From Chryseobacterium balustinum (GTDB lineage: Bacteria; Bacteroidota; Bacteroidia; Flavobacteriales; Weeksellaceae), in the NCBI RefSeq assembly GCF_900168205.1, contig NZ_FUZE01000003.1, forward strand, positions 62,001 to 126,000: DNA of 64,000 nt. Reading direction: 5' to 3'. Made by a program: the position numbers and the translations under genes. Numbering within the stretch: the stretch's first letter is position 1; each line of letters starts with the position of its first letter. Of the stretch, positions 7,918-15,977 are shown one piece after another. Below the pieces are notes generated by a model that saw only the letters and a program-made list of their open reading frames with translations, searched no databases and had not been told where the DNA came from.

Positions 7918-10900
7918 TTAATGTGCTGTTGCCAAAAGTTCTTCCTCCAATTTTTGTTTTTGAAGTCTTTTTTGTTTTCTGCTCGGCATTTTTTCATGTA
8001 AATATTGGAAGATGACATACATCACCGGAATGATAAAAATTCCGAAGACAACTCCTGTAAACATTCCACCAACGGTACTGATTCCGATAGAGTGATTTCC
8101 TTTTGCTGCTGCACCTTGAGTCCAAACTAGCGGTAACATACCGATGATGAAAGCAAATGAAGTCATCAAAATAGGTCTTAAACGTAATCTTGACGCCTGA
8201 AGTGCAGATTCAATCAATGTTTTTCCGGCTTTTCTTCGCTGAACGGCAAATTCTACAATTAGAATCGCATTTTTCGCCAACAATCCGACGAGCATAATTA
8301 AACCAACTTGAACGTAGATATTATTATCAATTCCGGCTAATCCTGTGAATGCAAATACTCCGAAAATCCCTGTAGGAATGGTCAAAATAACCGCAAATGG
8401 AAGAATATAACTTTCGTACTGAGCTGCCAATAAGAAATATACAAATAAGATACTTAGCATAAATACAAAAGCAGTTTGTCCGCCGGTTTTGATTTCTTCA
8501 CGGGTAATCCCTGTCCATTCGTAACCATATCCTCTTGGAAGTGATTTTTGAGCAACTTCTTCTACGGCTTTAATGGCGTCTCCGGTACTGTAACCAGGTT
8601 TTGGAGTTCCGTTGATGGTTACAGCGTTGAATAAGTTATTTCTTGAAACCGTTTCCGGTCCGAAAGTTCTTTTTAAAGTCACCAAAGTCTTTACAGGAAC
8701 CATTTCGCCTGATTTATTCTTAACATAAATTCCTTCCATAGAATTCGCATCGGTTCTGTAAGGAATATCTGCCTGAGCCATCACTCTGTAATATTTACCG
8801 AATCTGTTGAAATCTGAAACGAAACTACTTCCATAATAAATCTGCATGGTCTGCATCAATTCTGTAATAGAAACTCCCAATTGATTGGCTTTATCGGTAT
8901 CTACATCAATGGTATATTGAGGATTTCCGGCTGCATAGGTTGTAAAAGCAAAAGCAATTTCCGGACGTTTCATCAATTCTCCAATGAAAACCTGAGTATT
9001 GATTCCCAATTGCTCAAAAGAGCCATTGGTCTTGTCCTGTAACATAAATTCAAAACCTGAAACGTTACCAAAACCTTGTACGGTAGGGAAGTTGAAGAAG
9101 AATGCATTGGCGTCTTTTACTTGTGCAACTTTTCCTGTTAAGGCTGCTGCAATCTGATCTGGATCTTTCATTTCTCCACGGTCTTCATAATCTTTCAGCT
9201 TAATAAAACCTGCAGAATATGGTGAAGCGTTGGCATTACTGATGAAATTCATTCCGTCGGCTACCCAAAGATGTTTTTTAGCTTTTTCACCGTTAATGAT
9301 TTTATCAATCTGTTCGGTTGCTTTGTGTGTTCTGTCTAATGAACTTCCCGGTGGCGTATTCACTGCGTACAAAACAAATCCCTGATCTTCTGTAGGAATA
9401 AATCCTGTAGGAGCTTTATTGATCAAGAAAACACTTGCCGCTGTAATTACTGTTAAACCTCCCACCGCAAGCCATTTATTTTTAATTAAAAACTTCAGGC
9501 TGTAAATGTATTTTTTGGTCATATTATTAAAGCTCTTGTTGAAAGCGTTAAAAAACTTCGCTCCAAAACCTTTTTTCTGACCGTGCTCACCATGTTCTCC
9601 TTGAGGATCATTTAATAATAAAGCACATAAAGCAGGACTTAATGTCAATGCATTAATGGCAGAGATCAAAATTGCAATCACCAAAGTAAAGGCAAACTGT
9701 CTGTAGAAAACTCCTGCAGGACCTTGCATAAAACCAACCGGAATAAATACCGCACACATCACTAATGTAATAGAAATAATCGCTCCGGAAATTTCACTCA
9801 TTGAATTTGTCGTCGCTTGCTCAACAGGCATTCCTGTCTGCTCCATTTTAGAATGGACGGCTTCTACAACGACAATCGCATCATCCACTACAATACCAAT
9901 GGCAAGAACTAATGCGAATAATGTCAACATATTGATGCTGAAACCAAATAATTGTAGGAAGAAAAATGTACCGACAATTGCTACCGGAACGGCAATCGCA
10001 GGAATTAATGTAGATCTGAAATCCTGAAGGAAAATGTACACTACAATAAATACCAAAATGAATGCGATAATTAAAGTTTCTACAACCTGATGAATTGATG
10101 CATCCAAAAAGTCTTTAGAATTGTACATGATAATTGGCTCAACTCCCTTTGGAAGTGAAGGTTTCATCTGCTCAACCTGCTTTTCAATATCCGTTAAAAT
10201 TTCGTTGGCGTTTGAACCAGCAGTTTGAAGAATAGCAAAACCAGCAACCGGTTTTCCGTCAACTCTATTCGCTGCCGTGTAGGTATATGAACCAAATTCT
10301 ACCCTTGCAACGTCTTTTAATCTTAAAAATGAACCGTCACTGTTCGATTTGATGGCAATATTTTCGTAGTCTTCGTTTTTGTTTAATTTACCTTTATACT
10401 TTAAAATATATTCGTAAGTTTCCTTGCTTCCTTGTCCCAAACGTCCAGGTGCAGCTTCAAGATTGTGATCTTTTACTGCTGCTAAAACTTCCTGTGGTGA
10501 AAGGTTATTGGCTGCTAATCGATCTGGTTTTAACCAAAGTCTCATTGAGTAATCTCTTGTCCCGAAAACCTGTGCCTGAGCAACTCCGGGAATACGCTGT
10601 ATTTGCGGAATAACGTTAATCTTCAGGTAATTCTGTAAGAAAAGTTCGTCGTATTGTTTCGGGTCATTACTCGAAAGACCCATAAACATGATCATACTGT
10701 TTTGAACTTTCTGAGTTGAGATTCCTGCCTGTATAACCTCCTGCGGAAGCTGGCTTATTGCTTTTGAAACACGATTTTGAACATTTACCGCGGCATTATC
10801 CGGATCTGAACCTTGCTTGAAAAATACACTCAAAGTCATTGATCCGTCGTTACTTGAATTGGAGGTCATGTATGTCATGTTCTCAACACCGTTCACGGCT

Positions 10901-11100
10901 TCTTCAATAGGAACTGCAACGGAACGGGCAACAACTTCTGCATTCGCTCCCGGATAAAATGCCGTCACCTGAACACTCGGTGGTGCAATATCGGGAAATA
11001 GCGTAATCGGAAGGTTGAAAACCGACATCGCTCCCAATAGCAAAAGTATGATGGAGATAACCGTAGAAAGTACCGGTCTATCTATAAATTGTTTTAACAT
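7918..11100 (-). CDS. RND multidrug efflux pump, HAE1/AcrB family
   Basis: This inner-membrane proton-driven pump exports drugs and other hydrophobic compounds through its adaptor and channel partners. At 1060 residues it has the full family length and the 12-helix, two-periplasmic-loop plan. The proton-relay residues are visible: IGIVVDDAIVVVEAVH (two Asp, near residue 405) in the fourth membrane segment, and GLLAKNAILIVEFA (Lys) in the second half. The N-terminus MLKQFIDRPVLSTVISI and the IPIGTF/LPTGIFG-type loops are standard. It reads after the adaptor gene. The substrate range cannot be read from sequence. Confidence 0.96.
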   Translation of the reverse strand: MLKQFIDRPVLSTVISIILLLLGAMSVFNLPITLFPDIAPPSVQVTAFYPGANAEVVARSVAVPIEEAVNGVENMTYMTSNSSNDGSMTLSVFFKQGSDPDNAAVNVQNRVSKAISQLPQEVIQAGISTQKVQNSMIMFMGLSSNDPKQYDELFLQNYLKINVIPQIQRIPGVAQAQVFGTRDYSMRLWLKPDRLAANNLSPQEVLAAVKDHNLEAAPGRLGQGSKETYEYILKYKGKLNKNEDYENIAIKSNSDGSFLRLKDVARVEFGSYTYTAANRVDGKPVAGFAILQTAGSNANEILTDIEKQVEQMKPSLPKGVEPIIMYNSKDFLDASIHQVVETLIIAFILVFIVVYIFLQDFRSTLIPAIAVPVAIVGTFFFLQLFGFSINMLTLFALVLAIGIVVDDAIVVVEAVHSKMEQTGMPVEQATTNSMSEISGAIISITLVMCAVFIPVGFMQGPAGVFYRQFAFTLVIAILISAINALTLSPALCALLLNDPQGEHGEHGQKKGFGAKFFNAFNKSFNNMTKKYIYSLKFLIKNKWLAVGGLTVITAASVFLINKAPTGFIPTEDQGFVLYAVNTPPGSSLDRTHKATEQIDKIINGEKAKKHLWVADGMNFISNANASPYSAGFIKLKDYEDRGEMKDPDQIAAALTGKVAQVKDANAFFFNFPTVQGFGNVSGFEFMLQDKTNGSFEQLGINTQVFIGELMKRPEIAFAFTTYAAGNPQYTIDVDTDKANQLGVSITELMQTMQIYYGSSFVSDFNRFGKYYRVMAQADIPYRTDANSMEGIYVKNKSGEMVPVKTLVTLKRTFGPETVSRNNLFNAVTINGTPKPGYSTGDAIKAVEEVAQKSLPRGYGYEWTGITREEIKTGGQTAFVFMLSILFVYFLLAAQYESYILPFAVILTIPTGIFGVFAFTGLAGIDNNIYVQVGLIMLVGLLAKNAILIVEFAVQRRKAGKTLIESALQASRLRLRPILMTSFAFIIGMLPLVWTQGAAAKGNHSIGISTVGGMFTGVVFGIFIIPVMYVIFQYLHEKMPSRKQKRLQKQKLEEELLATAH

Positions 11101-11186
11101 AAGAAGTTTATTTTTTTAATGTTGTTTAAACTATGTTCTTACTACAAATCGAAGATTCGACGAAGTCAAAAGACACAATAGTTTTT

Positions 11187-11336
11187 AAACACATTAGTCA
11201 CATTAAGTTTTAATTATTGCTTTTAAAAAGAACACATCAGTTTTGAAAATCTTTGATTTTCGTTTTTGTGAACTTTAAAATTTTAGTATTCTACTTTTTC
11301 AAACAGAAAAAAAATCTTTTGTGACTTTTGTGGTTA
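11187..11336. repeat. weak inverted repeat between adaptor and pump genes
   Basis: AAACACATTAGTCACATTAA (11187-11206) partly faces GTGACTTTTGTGGTTA (11321-11336). Pairing is imperfect, but the words match those of the hairpins at 4657-4789 and 27058-27172. Confidence 0.45.
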
Positions 11337-11352
11337 AAAGTTTAAACGGTTT

Positions 11353-12513
11353 TTACAATGGTCTTGCTTTCAAAAGACTATCAGAAGAAATATTTTTGGA
11401 TTTGATGGAAACACCGTCTTTTAAGCTACCTAAACCAACATAAACTATTTTTTCACCTGCTTTTACACCATCAGAAATGAAGTAATAGTTTTCAGTTTTT
11501 CCTGAAATAGTGATGGGTTTGCTGGTCACTTTCTGATCTTTTCCAAGAACATAAACGTAAGTTTTATCTTGAATTTCAAACGTAGATTCCTGTGGAATGA
11601 TTAATGCATTCGACATCAATTGTGGCATACGAATTCTACCTGTATTTCCTGTTCTCAATGCTCCGTTTGCATTTGGAAAAACGGCACGAACGCTTATTGC
11701 TCCTGTTGTTTTGTCGAATTGTCCGTCAACAATGCTCATTTTACCTTTTTCAGGATACGTGCTGTTGTCGGCAATCACCAAATCTACCATCGGCATATTT
11801 TTAAGTTTCTCGTTTAAAGTTGCTCCCGGATATTTTTTCTGGAAACCAATAAAATCAAGCTCACTCAAAGAAAAGTACGCGTAGATTTCACTAATGTCTG
11901 ATAATAAAGTCAACGGGCTTGGATCTGTTCTTGAAATAAGACTTCCTTTTTTGTAAGGAATTCTTCCGATATAACCACTTACTGGTGCGGTAATCGTTGT
12001 AAATCCTACATTGATTTTTGCACCACCAACTGAAGCCTTCGCTTGTGAAGCTGCTGCAACGGCTGCTGCGTAATTTGCCTTTGCCGTTCTCAACTGTACT
12101 TCAGAAACTACTTTCGCAGATACAAGAGGTTCCAGTCTGTCAACCTCAACTTTTGCTTTTTGGATATTGGCATTGGCAACCTGTAAATTCGCATTTGCCA
12201 TATTCATCTGCTCTCCGTAAGCTCTTGAATCTATTTTAAATAAAGGTTGTCCGGCTCTTACGTAAGCACCTTCTTCCACATAAATTTTATCTAAATATCC
12301 GTCAACCTGAGATCTGATTTCCACATTGTTTTTTCCTTCCAATGCAGTTGGGAATTCCTGATATATTGTTGCTGGAGATGTAGTAACGGTATAAACTGGC
12401 AATTCCGGAGCGGGTGGAGCAGCATTAGTGCCTTCTGCCGCTTTTGTGCAATTTTGTAAAAGAATGATACTCGATATAAGTACGATTAATTTTGCTTTTG
12501 CAGTTGTTTTCAT
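11353..12513 (-). CDS. RND efflux periplasmic adaptor lipoprotein (AcrA/MexA type)
   Basis: The adaptor bridges pump and outer-membrane channel. The 386-residue protein carries a lipoprotein signal ending LLQNC, so it is tethered to a membrane through Cys22. After it come the barrel-sandwich lipoyl half EIRSQVDGYLDKIYVEEGAYVR, a helical hairpin (about residues 105-165, Ala/Asn-rich), the second lipoyl half TTITAPVSGYIGRIPYKKGS, the beta-barrel domain and a membrane-proximal domain with FEIQDKTYVYVLG. It is first in the operon, behind three copies of a palindromic operator, and transcribed toward the pump gene. Confidence 0.94.
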   Translation of the reverse strand: MKTTAKAKLIVLISSIILLQNCTKAAEGTNAAPPAPELPVYTVTTSPATIYQEFPTALEGKNNVEIRSQVDGYLDKIYVEEGAYVRAGQPLFKIDSRAYGEQMNMANANLQVANANIQKAKVEVDRLEPLVSAKVVSEVQLRTAKANYAAAVAAASQAKASVGGAKINVGFTTITAPVSGYIGRIPYKKGSLISRTDPSPLTLLSDISEIYAYFSLSELDFIGFQKKYPGATLNEKLKNMPMVDLVIADNSTYPEKGKMSIVDGQFDKTTGAISVRAVFPNANGALRTGNTGRIRMPQLMSNALIIPQESTFEIQDKTYVYVLGKDQKVTSKPITISGKTENYYFISDGVKAGEKIVYVGLGSLKDGVSIKSKNISSDSLLKARPL

Positions 12514-12586
12514 TTTAAGTTTTATTTTTTTAATGAAGTGTTAATTTAAGTAATGTTGTTTTTTATTTTAAATCGCGTTATATTTT

Positions 12587-12599
12587 CTAACAGTGTTAA
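12587..12599. promoter_or_regulatory. TetR-type operator copy 1
   Basis: CTAACAGTGTTAA, 74 nt before the adaptor gene's start, is one of four near-identical 13-mers around this operon. A half-site GTGTTAAT lies at 12538-12545. Confidence 0.75.
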
Positions 12600-12709
12600 T
12601 GAATGAGTTAAAAAAATTATCTGATTTAACTAGTGGTTTAGATTGTCATTTCCATGATTACAATTTTTGAGTTAAGTTTTGGTTTGAATGGTTTTGCGTG
12701 TTATTTTTC

Positions 12710-12722
12710 TTAACAGTGTTAA
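12710..12722. promoter_or_regulatory. TetR-type operator copy 2
   Basis: TTAACAGTGTTAA is a perfect 13-bp palindrome around a central base, 123 bp from copy 1. It lies in a direct repeat of the form GTGTTA-TTTTTC-TAAC-GTGTTAAT-A-rich shared with copies 1 and 3. Confidence 0.75.
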
Positions 12723-12827
12723 TGAGAAGAAAAAAAAATTGCAAGAAATAATGTGAAAAAATCGTATTTCATTTTTTAAAGTTTTTTGTTTTAATTAAAT
12801 TATGTTAATTATTCCGTGTTACTTTTC

Positions 12828-12840
12828 CTAACGGTGTTAA
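12828..12840. promoter_or_regulatory. TetR-type operator copy 3
   Basis: CTAACGGTGTTAA, 118 bp from copy 2 and just past the stop of the regulator gene. The 346-nt gap 12514-12859 holds copies 1-3 and their surrounding direct repeats, and no gene. Confidence 0.7.
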
Positions 12841-12859
12841 TTTTTAGTTCAAAAAAAAT

Positions 12860-13456
12860 TTACAAAGATTTAATAAAAGCCGAAACAGTTTCGTCTAAAG
12901 TTGTCTTATTCATCGTTGAAGGAATATCATCATTTCTCATCATCATGATCGAGATCAATCCGTGAACTGCAGAAAACAAAGCGTGAGAAGAGTGACAAGC
13001 ACCGTCTTCATTCGATCCTTTTTTCTTAATAATTTCGTAAGTACAGTCGAAAATCATATCCTGAAAAGAAGAAAATTCCTCCTTCATCAAACCTTTTCCG
13101 CTACATTGCATCCCCAGACCAAACATGAGCTGGTAATATTCTTTATTTTTAAATGCGAAATTCCAATAAGCATCAACAATAGCTGTCAACTGATCTTCCG
13201 GAGTTTCATGTTTTTTCTGAGCTTTTAGTAATTCTATTTGAAGGCAATGAAACCCGTTGATAGAAATTTCATATAAAATCGCTTCTTTGTTTTCGAAATG
13301 ATCGTAAACAACAGGAGCACTGTACTCAATTGCATCAGCTATTTTACGAATCGAAAGTGATGCCCAACCGTCAGTTTTAGCCAAAGTGAATGCAGCCTGC
13401 AAAATATTTGCACGGATAGATTCTTTTTCTCTTTGACGACGTTCATGTAAACCCAT
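12860..13456 (-). CDS. TetR/AcrR family regulator of the efflux operon
   Basis: A 198-residue regulator. Residues 14-60 form the TetR helix-turn-helix: ANILQAAFTLAKTDGWASLS, then IRKIADAIEYSAPVVYDHFENK, the recognition helix and its YDHF ending. The rest is a helical ligand-binding and dimer domain with no recognisable ligand signature. The gene lies immediately upstream of, and in the same direction as, the RND operon. A palindromic operator 12 nt before its own ATG and three more before the adaptor gene argue that it represses both itself and the pump. The inducing ligand is unknown. Confidence 0.9.
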   Translation of the reverse strand: MGLHERRQREKESIRANILQAAFTLAKTDGWASLSIRKIADAIEYSAPVVYDHFENKEAILYEISINGFHCLQIELLKAQKKHETPEDQLTAIVDAYWNFAFKNKEYYQLMFGLGMQCSGKGLMKEEFSSFQDMIFDCTYEIIKKKGSNEDGACHSSHALFSAVHGLISIMMMRNDDIPSTMNKTTLDETVSAFIKSL

Positions 13457-13468
13457 GATTTTATTTTA

Positions 13469-13489
13469 CTAACAGTGTTAGCAAAACTA
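13469..13489 (-). promoter_or_regulatory. TetR-type operator copy 4 abutting the tetR -7 box
   Basis: CTAACAGTGTTAG (13469-13481), a perfect palindrome around one base, touches the minus-strand -7 box TAGTTTTG (13482-13489). A bound repressor would cover the transcription start, which fits autorepression. Confidence 0.8.
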
Positions 13490-13696
13490 CAAACATTTCA
13501 GTATACCAACCAAATGAAATTTTATATTTAATTTTTAAGGTAAGGCTTTGAAGAATTATTATAATTTGCTGGCTGCTGGAAAGATGGGAGTTGGCGATTA
13601 TTTAGAGTAGTGTTTTTTTTATTATTGTAAAAATTAATTAATCAAATAGTCTACTTCAATTAAATTATTGTTTTAGCAACTACTAAAAGAAATCTT

Positions 13697-13704
13697 TATC
13701 TTTG
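13697..13704 (+). promoter_or_regulatory. -7 promoter box of the thioredoxin-fold gene
   Basis: TATCTTTG matches TAnnTTTG exactly and ends 18 nt before the ATG at 13723. It rules out the in-frame TTG at 13702 as the start. Confidence 0.7.
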
Positions 13705-13722
13705 TGGACAAATAAAAAAGAT

Positions 13723-14277
13723 ATGAATACTCCGTCAAATATGTTAGCATTAGGAACAAAAGCTCCTTTTTTTGAGCTTCCAAACCCTTCAAAAAGTAAT
13801 GAAGTACAATCATTAGACGACTTGAAAGGTGAAAAAGGTACGTTGGTAATCTTTATGTGTAATCATTGCCCGTTTGTGTTGCATATCATCGATAAGTTGA
13901 CAGAGTTGTATGAAGATTATAATGAGGCGGGAATTGAATTTATTGCTATCAATTCTAATAACGTAGAAAAATATCCTGCGGATTCTCCGGAAAAAATGAT
14001 CGAGTTTCAAATCGAAAGAAAATTTGATTTTCCTTATTTATATGACGAAAGCCAAGCAATTGCAAAAGCTTATGATGCTGCTTGTACTCCAGATTTTTTC
14101 TTCTTTGATGATAAATTAGATCTTATTTACAGAGGTCAGATGGATGATTCAAGACCTGGAAATCATAAAGAAGTAACGGGGGAAGATTTAATTATTGCTT
14201 TTGAAAACCTTTTAATTGGTGAACCTCAGGAAGAAATTCAGAGACCGAGCATGGGTTGTAATATTAAGTGGAAATAA
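13723..14277 (+). CDS. thioredoxin-fold / AhpC-TSA-type redox protein
   Basis: From ATG 13723 the product is 184 residues and has no signal peptide, so it is probably cytosolic. It shows the peroxiredoxin/thioredoxin-like layout: an N-terminal GTKAPFFELPNP, the strand LVIFMCNHCPFVLHIIDKL with a CNHC redox-type pair (C-x-x-C), the cis-Pro loop ACTPDFFFFD, and strand LIYRGQMDD. Proteins of this kind with MCNHCPFV are common and usually annotated only as thioredoxin family. A further Cys near the C-terminus (MGCNIKW) is conserved in the group. It lies next to the putative replication origin, but nothing suggests a role in replication. Confidence 0.9.
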   Translation: MNTPSNMLALGTKAPFFELPNPSKSNEVQSLDDLKGEKGTLVIFMCNHCPFVLHIIDKLTELYEDYNEAGIEFIAINSNNVEKYPADSPEKMIEFQIERKFDFPYLYDESQAIAKAYDAACTPDFFFFDDKLDLIYRGQMDDSRPGNHKEVTGEDLIIAFENLLIGEPQEEIQRPSMGCNIKWK

Positions 14278-14326
14278 TTGTAACTTGATTGTTGTAGATT
14301 AGTTTTTCTTGCAAAATAATATATAG

Positions 14327-14354
14327 GCTATCCTTTTGTGGATAGCTTTTTTTT
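14327..14354 (+). terminator. terminator after the thioredoxin-fold gene
   Basis: GCTATCC (14327-14333) and GGATAGC (14340-14346) form a stem followed by eight or more T. It stops transcription from entering the origin region. Confidence 0.85.
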
Positions 14355-14360
14355 TGTTTT

Positions 14361-15100
14361 TATTGTTGATAATAAGGATGTTATTGAGTTATCCACAATT
14401 TTATCCACAGAGTTTCCACAACTATTTTTAGTGTAAAAATTTCCTTTTTTATCAACTTTCTGAAAACCTTGAGTTTATAAATTTTTATAAGAAATAAACT
14501 TTTTTATCTTTTCTAAATTCAAAGGAAGACTTTAATTTTATCCAATTGATAAAGAGCGTATTATTGATTGTGTTTTATTTATCCACAAAGTTATCCACAG
14601 GCTTATCCACAATTTATTGTTGATAAATACTAATAAAATTGGTTTTAATCTTAATATTTTCGTCTTTTAAATTGTTTTATGGTGTTAGAGGTTTTTAATC
14701 AACTCATCAAATGTTTTAGGTAATTTTGTTTTATTATTGATAATCAGGATTTTTTTGAGTTATCCACAATTTTATCCACAGAGTTTCCACAACTATTTTA
14801 GCGTAAAAATTTCCTTTTTTGTCAACTTTCTGAAAACCTTGATTTTATAAATTTTTCTAAGAAATAGACTTTATTATTTTTTCTAAATTCAATTGAAGAA
14901 TTTAATTTTATCTAATTGATAAGGAGTATATTATTGATTGTGTTCATTTTATCCACAAAGTTATCCACAGGCTTATCCACAATTTATTGTTGATAAATAC
15001 AATTAAAATTCGGTTTTAATTTTAATATCGTCTTCAACTTTTAAATTGCTTTATTGTGGTAAAAGTTTTTAATCAACTTGTGAAACGGTTTTTTTAATAT
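14361..15100. repeat. tandem duplication of about 371 bp within the origin
   Basis: Two direct copies begin near 14361 and 14732. Matching landmarks (TGATAA; the paired forward boxes; TTTCCTTTTT; TCAACTTTCTGAAAACCTTG; the triple box; TTGTTGATAAATAC; a trailing TTTTTAATCAACT) are offset by 370-371 bp. The DnaA boxes are invariant while the spacer between them has scattered substitutions. Confidence 0.88.
14364..14996. other. putative chromosomal replication origin (oriC) with DnaA boxes
   Basis: Ten exact TTATCCACA boxes lie on the plus strand: 14389, 14401, 14579, 14591, 14603, 14760, 14772, 14949, 14961 and 14973. Imperfect GTTTCCACA boxes sit at 14412 and 14783. Reverse-strand boxes TTATCAACA lie at 14364, 14618 and 14988. 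They are embedded in very AT-rich DNA within a 1-kb gene-free gap (14278-15277). This density of DnaA boxes is the hallmark of a bacterial oriC. dnaA and dnaN are not adjacent, which is not unusual in Bacteroidota. Most genes to the left are on the minus strand, as expected for leading-strand bias away from an origin. Confidence 0.85.
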
Positions 15101-15135
15101 TTTAGATTTTATTAAAATAAATAATACTGTTAAAG

Positions 15136-15159
15136 CTAGAATTAGAGCGGTGATTCTAG
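15136..15159. other. hairpin at the right edge of the origin region
   Basis: CTAGAAT (15136-15142) pairs with ATTCTAG (15153-15159). The role is unknown; it may be part of a short transcript ending at the next hairpin. Confidence 0.4.
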
Positions 15160-15172
15160 TATACTTTTATCC

Positions 15173-15196
15173 TGCATCATTAGTGATGCATTTTGT
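15173..15196 (+). terminator. terminator-like hairpin right of the origin
   Basis: TGCATCA (15173-15179) and TGATGCA (15184-15190) flank a TTAG loop and are followed by TTTTGTT on the plus strand. No plus-strand gene precedes it, so it either ends an unannotated RNA or insulates the origin. Confidence 0.5.
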
Positions 15197-15277
15197 TGTG
15201 TAGTATCGATTTATAAGCTATGTAAATGTAAGTTGAGTTTTATTATCGCACTTTTCAACTTCATGGATTCAGTGCTT

Positions 15278-15916
15278 TTATCTCAAAAATGGATTATACT
15301 GCTTCTCAAAACCAATCGTTGTAGGATTTCCATGACCTGATAAAACTTGTGTTTCTTCATCCAGAACAAAAAGTTTTGTTTTAATTCCTTCAGTCAATTG
15401 ATCATAATTACCTTTGTATAGATCTGTTCTTCCAATGCTTCCTTCAAACAATACATCACCGGAGATCATAAATTTTTGAGTTTCGTTATGATAAACGACA
15501 CTTCCTGGAGAATGTCCCGGAACATGATAGGTTTTAAATTTTTCTCCGTCAAAATCCAGTTCATCACCTTCATTGATATATTCTGTATCAACCTTTACCG
15601 CAGGAATCTGAAAGCCAAACCTAGCACCGCTTGCCTGAAGCATGTCTAAAACTTCCTGATCTTCCTGATGCATCGTTACTGGAACTTTAAATGTGTCAAA
15701 AGCCCACTGTAAACCCAAAACATGATCAATGTGAGCATGCGTTAAAAGTATTTTTTCAATTTTTAAATTATTCTCAGTGATGAAATTTGAAATTGCCTGA
15801 GTTTCCTGCTCGTTCATATTTCCCGGATCGATGAGCCAAGCATTTTTATTTTCATTAAAAAGAACATAAGTATTTTCACTTGCAAAATTGAACACGAAGG
15901 CCTGTATTTGAAACAT
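15278..15916 (-). CDS. MBL-fold metallohydrolase (glyoxalase II-like)
   Basis: The 212-residue cytosolic protein has the metallo-beta-lactamase fold signature LTHAHIDHVLGLQWAF (HxHxDH, about residues 60-65), followed by YHVPGHSPGSVVYH (third metal-ligand His), ISGDVLFEGSIGRTDL (bridging Asp) and VLSGHGNPTTIGFEK (last His). This matches the short YcbL/glyoxalase II-like subgroup that binds two metal ions. The true substrate is not determined by sequence; a thioester or glutathione-type conjugate hydrolase is possible. It reads toward the origin region and is divergent from the T9SS plug gene. Confidence 0.92.
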   Translation of the reverse strand: MFQIQAFVFNFASENTYVLFNENKNAWLIDPGNMNEQETQAISNFITENNLKIEKILLTHAHIDHVLGLQWAFDTFKVPVTMHQEDQEVLDMLQASGARFGFQIPAVKVDTEYINEGDELDFDGEKFKTYHVPGHSPGSVVYHNETQKFMISGDVLFEGSIGRTDLYKGNYDQLTEGIKTKLFVLDEETQVLSGHGNPTTIGFEKQYNPFLR

Positions 15917-15964
15917 ATTCTGAATATTTTTTTATCAAAAATACAATATTCTTTAGAGATTTGT

Positions 15965-15972
15965 TATCTTCG
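15965..15972 (+). promoter_or_regulatory. -7 box 5 nt before the plug-protein ATG
   Basis: TATCTTCG differs from TAnnTTTG at one base. It ends 5 nt before ATG 15978, predicting an mRNA with almost no leader. Confidence 0.5.
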
Positions 15973-15977
15973 TCATA

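Noticed and set aside
14361..15100. The regular TTATCCACA repeats could be taken for a CRISPR array or iterons of a plasmid
   Set aside because: The repeats are 9 bp, unevenly spaced and match the DnaA box. There is no 25-40 bp repeat-spacer pattern, no cas gene and no plasmid rep gene.
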